From Clostridia bacterium (lineage in GTDB: Bacteria > Bacillota_A > Clostridia > Oscillospirales > CAG-272), in assembly GCA_017533545.1 (NCBI GenBank), contig JAFXHW010000092.1, positions 1 to 6,871 of the forward strand: a DNA stretch of 6,871 bases, in the 5' to 3' direction. Positions within the stretch are counted from its first letter, which is position 1. The number at the start of each line of letters is the position of its first letter. Made by a program: the position numbers and the translations under genes. Below the pieces are notes generated by a model. The model made no database searches. It saw nothing but the letters and a program-made list of their open reading frames with translations, and was not told the DNA's origin. This document shows positions 4,444-6,871 of this stretch, piece after piece.

Positions 4444-6744
4444 ATGGATTACAGTTTGAAAGATGTCGCGAGAAGAATCAAGGATCTTCGCGAAGCAAAG
4501 GGATATACTCCCGCCCAGCTTGCAAAGCTGACAGGTGTTTCGCTTGAGGATTATATGCTTTTGGAAAAGGGAGAGACCGATTTCAGCTTTACCTTTATCT
4601 ACAAGTGTGCAAAGGCCTGCGATGTTGAGGTTGTCGATCTGCTTGAGGGTCGAAGCTCCACTCTTACATCCTTCGCCGTCACCCGTAAGGGCGAGGGACT
4701 TCAGATAGTAAAAAAACACGGCGTTGTATATAACAATCTTGCGCCAAAGTTCAAGGATAAGCTTGCCGAGCCCTTCCTTGTAAAATTCCCCTATCTTGCC
4801 GAAGAGCAGAATGCTCCCATCAAGCTCAATTCGCATAACGGACAGGAATTTGACGTAATCGTCAAGGGCGCGCTCAAGGTGCAGATCGGCAATCATGTCG
4901 ACACGCTCTACGAGGGCGACTCCATCTTCTACAACAGCCTTATACCTCACGGTATGATCGCTGTCAGCGAGGGAGGCTGCGAGTTCCATGCGGTTGTTCT
5001 GAACCCGCAGGACGGCGAGTTCAGTGAGGAATATCCCGAGAAAACCTTTGTTGCCGCAAAGGCGGTTGAAAAGGAAGAGGACGCGAGCACCGTTGCCGAT
5101 GCCTTTATCACCTCGACCTATGATGAAAACGGTGTATTCAACGGAATTTCCTTCAAAAATGACGACAAATTCAATTTCGCATTCGACTGTGTCGACGAAA
5201 TTGCAAAGAAGAATCCCGACAAGCTGGCTATGATGTGGGTAGCGAACGACAAGACCGACCGCGCCTTCACTTTCGCCGATATGAAGAAATATTCGGCAAA
5301 GACTGCCAACTATTTCGAGTCTCTCGGTATCAAAAAGGGCGATACCGTCATGCTCGTTTTAAAGCGTCATTACCAGTTCTGGTTCTGCATGCTCGCGCTT
5401 CATAAGATCGGCGCTATCGCGATCCCCGCGACAAATCAGCTCGTCGAGCACGATTTTACATACAGATACAAGGCCGCACGTGTAAAGGCGATAGTCTGCA
5501 CCGCTGACGGCGAGGTATCGAACGAGGCCGAAAAGGCAGCAGCCGACTTCCCCGATATGCTCAAGATCCTCGTGGGAGGCAAAAAGGATGGCTGGTACGA
5601 CTTCAATGTTGAAATGGAGCGCTTCAGCACCCACTACTACCGCACCGAAAATACCCCGTGCGGCGACGACCCGATGCTCATGCTCTTTACCTCGGGCACA
5701 ACGGGCTATCCCCGCATCGCGACACACTCTTATAAATATGCGCTCGGACACTATCCCACAGCCAAGCATTGGCATAACGTAAATCCCAACGGACTGCACT
5801 TTACGATCTCCGATACCGGATGGGGTAAGGCACTCTGGGGCAAGCTTTACGGTCAGTGGCTTTGCGAGGCGGCTGTATTTACATACGATTTCGATCGCTT
5901 CCGTTCGGAAGACATTCTGCCGATGTTCAAAAAATACGGCATAACCACCTTCTGCGCACCTCCCACGATGTATCGCTTCTTTATCAAAGAGGATCTGTCG
6001 AAATACGACCTTTCGTCTATCCAATATGCCACGACGGCAGGAGAGGCGCTTAATCCCGAGGTCTTCAACCAGTTCAAAAAGGCAACAGGCCTCACCATCA
6101 TGGAGGGCTTTGGCCAGACCGAGACCACTCTTTCGATCGCCAATTTCGTGGGATCCACACCCAGAATCGGTTCGATGGGTAAGCCCAGCCCGCTTTACGA
6201 CGTTGTAATTCTCGATCCCGACGGAAACGAGTGCAAGACGGGTGACACCGGCGAGATCTGCATCCGCACCAAGGATAACGTTCCCTGCGGACTGTTTATC
6301 GGCTATTACCTCGACGAGGAAAAGACGAAGGAAGCATGGCACGATGGCTATTACCATACCGGCGATACCGCATCGATGGACGAGGACGGATACCTCTGGT
6401 ATGTCGGACGTATCGACGACGTTATCAAGTCGTCGGGATACCGTATCGGCCCGTTCGAGATCGAAAGCGTTATCATGGAGCTGCCCTACGTTCTCGAGTG
6501 CGCGATCACTCCCGTGCCCGATGAGGTCAGAGGTCAGATCGTCAAGGCGACTATCGTGCTTGTCAAGGGCACCGAGGGTACCGACGCGCTGAAAAAGGAG
6601 ATCCAGGAATACGTCAAGACGCACACAGCACCCTATAAGTATCCCAGAATCGTCGAGTTTGTCAGCGAGCTGCCCAAGACCATCAGCGGCAAGGTCAGAC
6701 GCGTTGAGATCCGCAAGAATGACATTGAAAAATTGAATAAGTAA
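4444..6744 (+). CDS. XRE helix-turn-helix / cupin / MACS-type AMP-forming acyl-CoA synthetase fusion
   Basis: The protein has 766 residues. Residues 5-68 form an XRE-type helix-turn-helix, with the turn around YTPAQLAKLTGVSLEDYMLLEKGE. Residues 110-190 form a cupin with likely ligands His131, Glu135 and His169 and turns GALKV and EGDSIFYNSLIPHG. From about 228 there is an AMP-forming ligase resembling medium-chain (MACS) acyl-CoA synthetases: TSGTTGYPR (416-424), GWGKALWGK, FGQTET (556-561), YHTGD ending at Asp641, GRIDDVIKSSGYRIG (655-669) and catalytic Lys750 in TISGKVRR. The usual Lys of the phosphate loop is Arg424. The enzyme should make acyl-CoA from a carboxylate, ATP and CoA. The N-terminal part resembles stand-alone HTH-cupin regulators, so it may bind DNA or only sense a ligand. 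The ATG at 4444 has AAAGGAG (4427-4433) ten bases upstream. Expression should depend on the T-box. A branched-chain acid substrate is possible from that context but is inference. Confidence 0.92.
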   Translation: MDYSLKDVARRIKDLREAKGYTPAQLAKLTGVSLEDYMLLEKGETDFSFTFIYKCAKACDVEVVDLLEGRSSTLTSFAVTRKGEGLQIVKKHGVVYNNLAPKFKDKLAEPFLVKFPYLAEEQNAPIKLNSHNGQEFDVIVKGALKVQIGNHVDTLYEGDSIFYNSLIPHGMIAVSEGGCEFHAVVLNPQDGEFSEEYPEKTFVAAKAVEKEEDASTVADAFITSTYDENGVFNGISFKNDDKFNFAFDCVDEIAKKNPDKLAMMWVANDKTDRAFTFADMKKYSAKTANYFESLGIKKGDTVMLVLKRHYQFWFCMLALHKIGAIAIPATNQLVEHDFTYRYKAARVKAIVCTADGEVSNEAEKAAADFPDMLKILVGGKKDGWYDFNVEMERFSTHYYRTENTPCGDDPMLMLFTSGTTGYPRIATHSYKYALGHYPTAKHWHNVNPNGLHFTISDTGWGKALWGKLYGQWLCEAAVFTYDFDRFRSEDILPMFKKYGITTFCAPPTMYRFFIKEDLSKYDLSSIQYATTAGEALNPEVFNQFKKATGLTIMEGFGQTETTLSIANFVGSTPRIGSMGKPSPLYDVVILDPDGNECKTGDTGEICIRTKDNVPCGLFIGYYLDEEKTKEAWHDGYYHTGDTASMDEDGYLWYVGRIDDVIKSSGYRIGPFEIESVIMELPYVLECAITPVPDEVRGQIVKATIVLVKGTEGTDALKKEIQEYVKTHTAPYKYPRIVEFVSELPKTISGKVRRVEIRKNDIEKLNK

Positions 6745-6745
6745 T

Positions 6746-6781
6746 AAAAAAGCGGGCTTTCGAGAGGGAGTCCGCTTTTTT
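6746..6781 (+). terminator. Intrinsic terminator of the HTH/cupin/ligase gene
   Basis: AAAAAAGCGGGCT (6746-6758) pairs with AGTCCGCTTTTTT (6769-6781) with one G-U pair, around a 10-base loop. The run of six Ts lies in the right arm. It begins one base after the TAA stop, closing a single-gene transcript. Confidence 0.9.
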
Positions 6782-6871
6782 GTGTGTTGATGAGAGGAAA
6801 CAGGAAGCGAATTTTTTGGAGTAACGCTCAAAGCGTGTTGATTTAGAGAAGGAAGTCAAGAGCACCGACCC
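6782..6871. other. Right-edge intergenic stretch, no feature recognised
   Basis: These 90 bases hold no convincing reading frame, promoter or RNA. A five-base-pair hairpin ACGCT/AGCGT (loop CAA) near 6824-6836 is too short to interpret. The purine-rich AGAAGGAAG near 6846-6854 resembles a ribosome binding site, but no start codon follows before the window ends. Confidence 0.4.

Noticed and set aside
5359..6831. Long open frame on the minus strand (490 codons) opposite the HTH/cupin/ligase gene
   Set aside because: It lies opposite clear ligase motifs, and its translation shows no recognisable domain. It is a codon-bias shadow.
6782..6871. Start of another gene at the right edge
   Set aside because: A purine-rich stretch is present, but no start codon with an open frame follows it within the window.

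Overview
The window reads as ordinary bacterial DNA from an anaerobic, probably gut-associated member of the Clostridia. The grounds are a canonical T-box leader, AAAGGAG-type ribosome binding sites, a TTG start, moderate GC content and protein families common in that class. No marker gene is present, so I cannot name a genus. All four genes are on the plus strand.

Layout. Positions 3-1892 hold the 3' part of a gene for an AMP-forming acyl-CoA synthetase. Its first ~55 visible residues are the end of a sugar-phosphate-isomerase-like TIM barrel, so the real start lies off the left edge. Positions 1893-2123 are non-coding and hold two further copies of the last 16 codons of that gene. The copies differ from it almost only at synonymous positions and are separated by small related stem-loops; a larger hairpin follows. 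Next come a small MaoC-like hot-dog hydratase (2124-2555) and, 29 bases later, a protein with two ACT domains fused to a metallo-beta-lactamase fold (2585-4021, TTG start).

Positions 4022-4443 carry a consensus-like sigma-A promoter and a complete T-box riboswitch with antiterminator and terminator. The best specifier reading is AUC (Ile). It controls a 766-residue protein (4444-6744) that joins an XRE-type helix-turn-helix, a cupin and a MACS-type AMP-forming acyl-CoA synthetase. A strong intrinsic terminator follows. The last 90 bases hold nothing I can recognise.

How the genes may work together. Three of the four products handle acyl-CoA thioesters (two ligases, one hydratase). The fourth carries amino-acid-sensing-type ACT domains, and the last gene is under tRNA-charging control. 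My inference is a link between amino-acid status and carboxylic-acid activation, possibly scavenging of a branched-chain acid such as 2-methylbutyrate for isoleucine synthesis. The substrates are not readable from the sequence. The strongest points for follow-up are the T-box in front of a helix-turn-helix/cupin/ligase fusion, and the tandem duplicated gene tail after the first gene.
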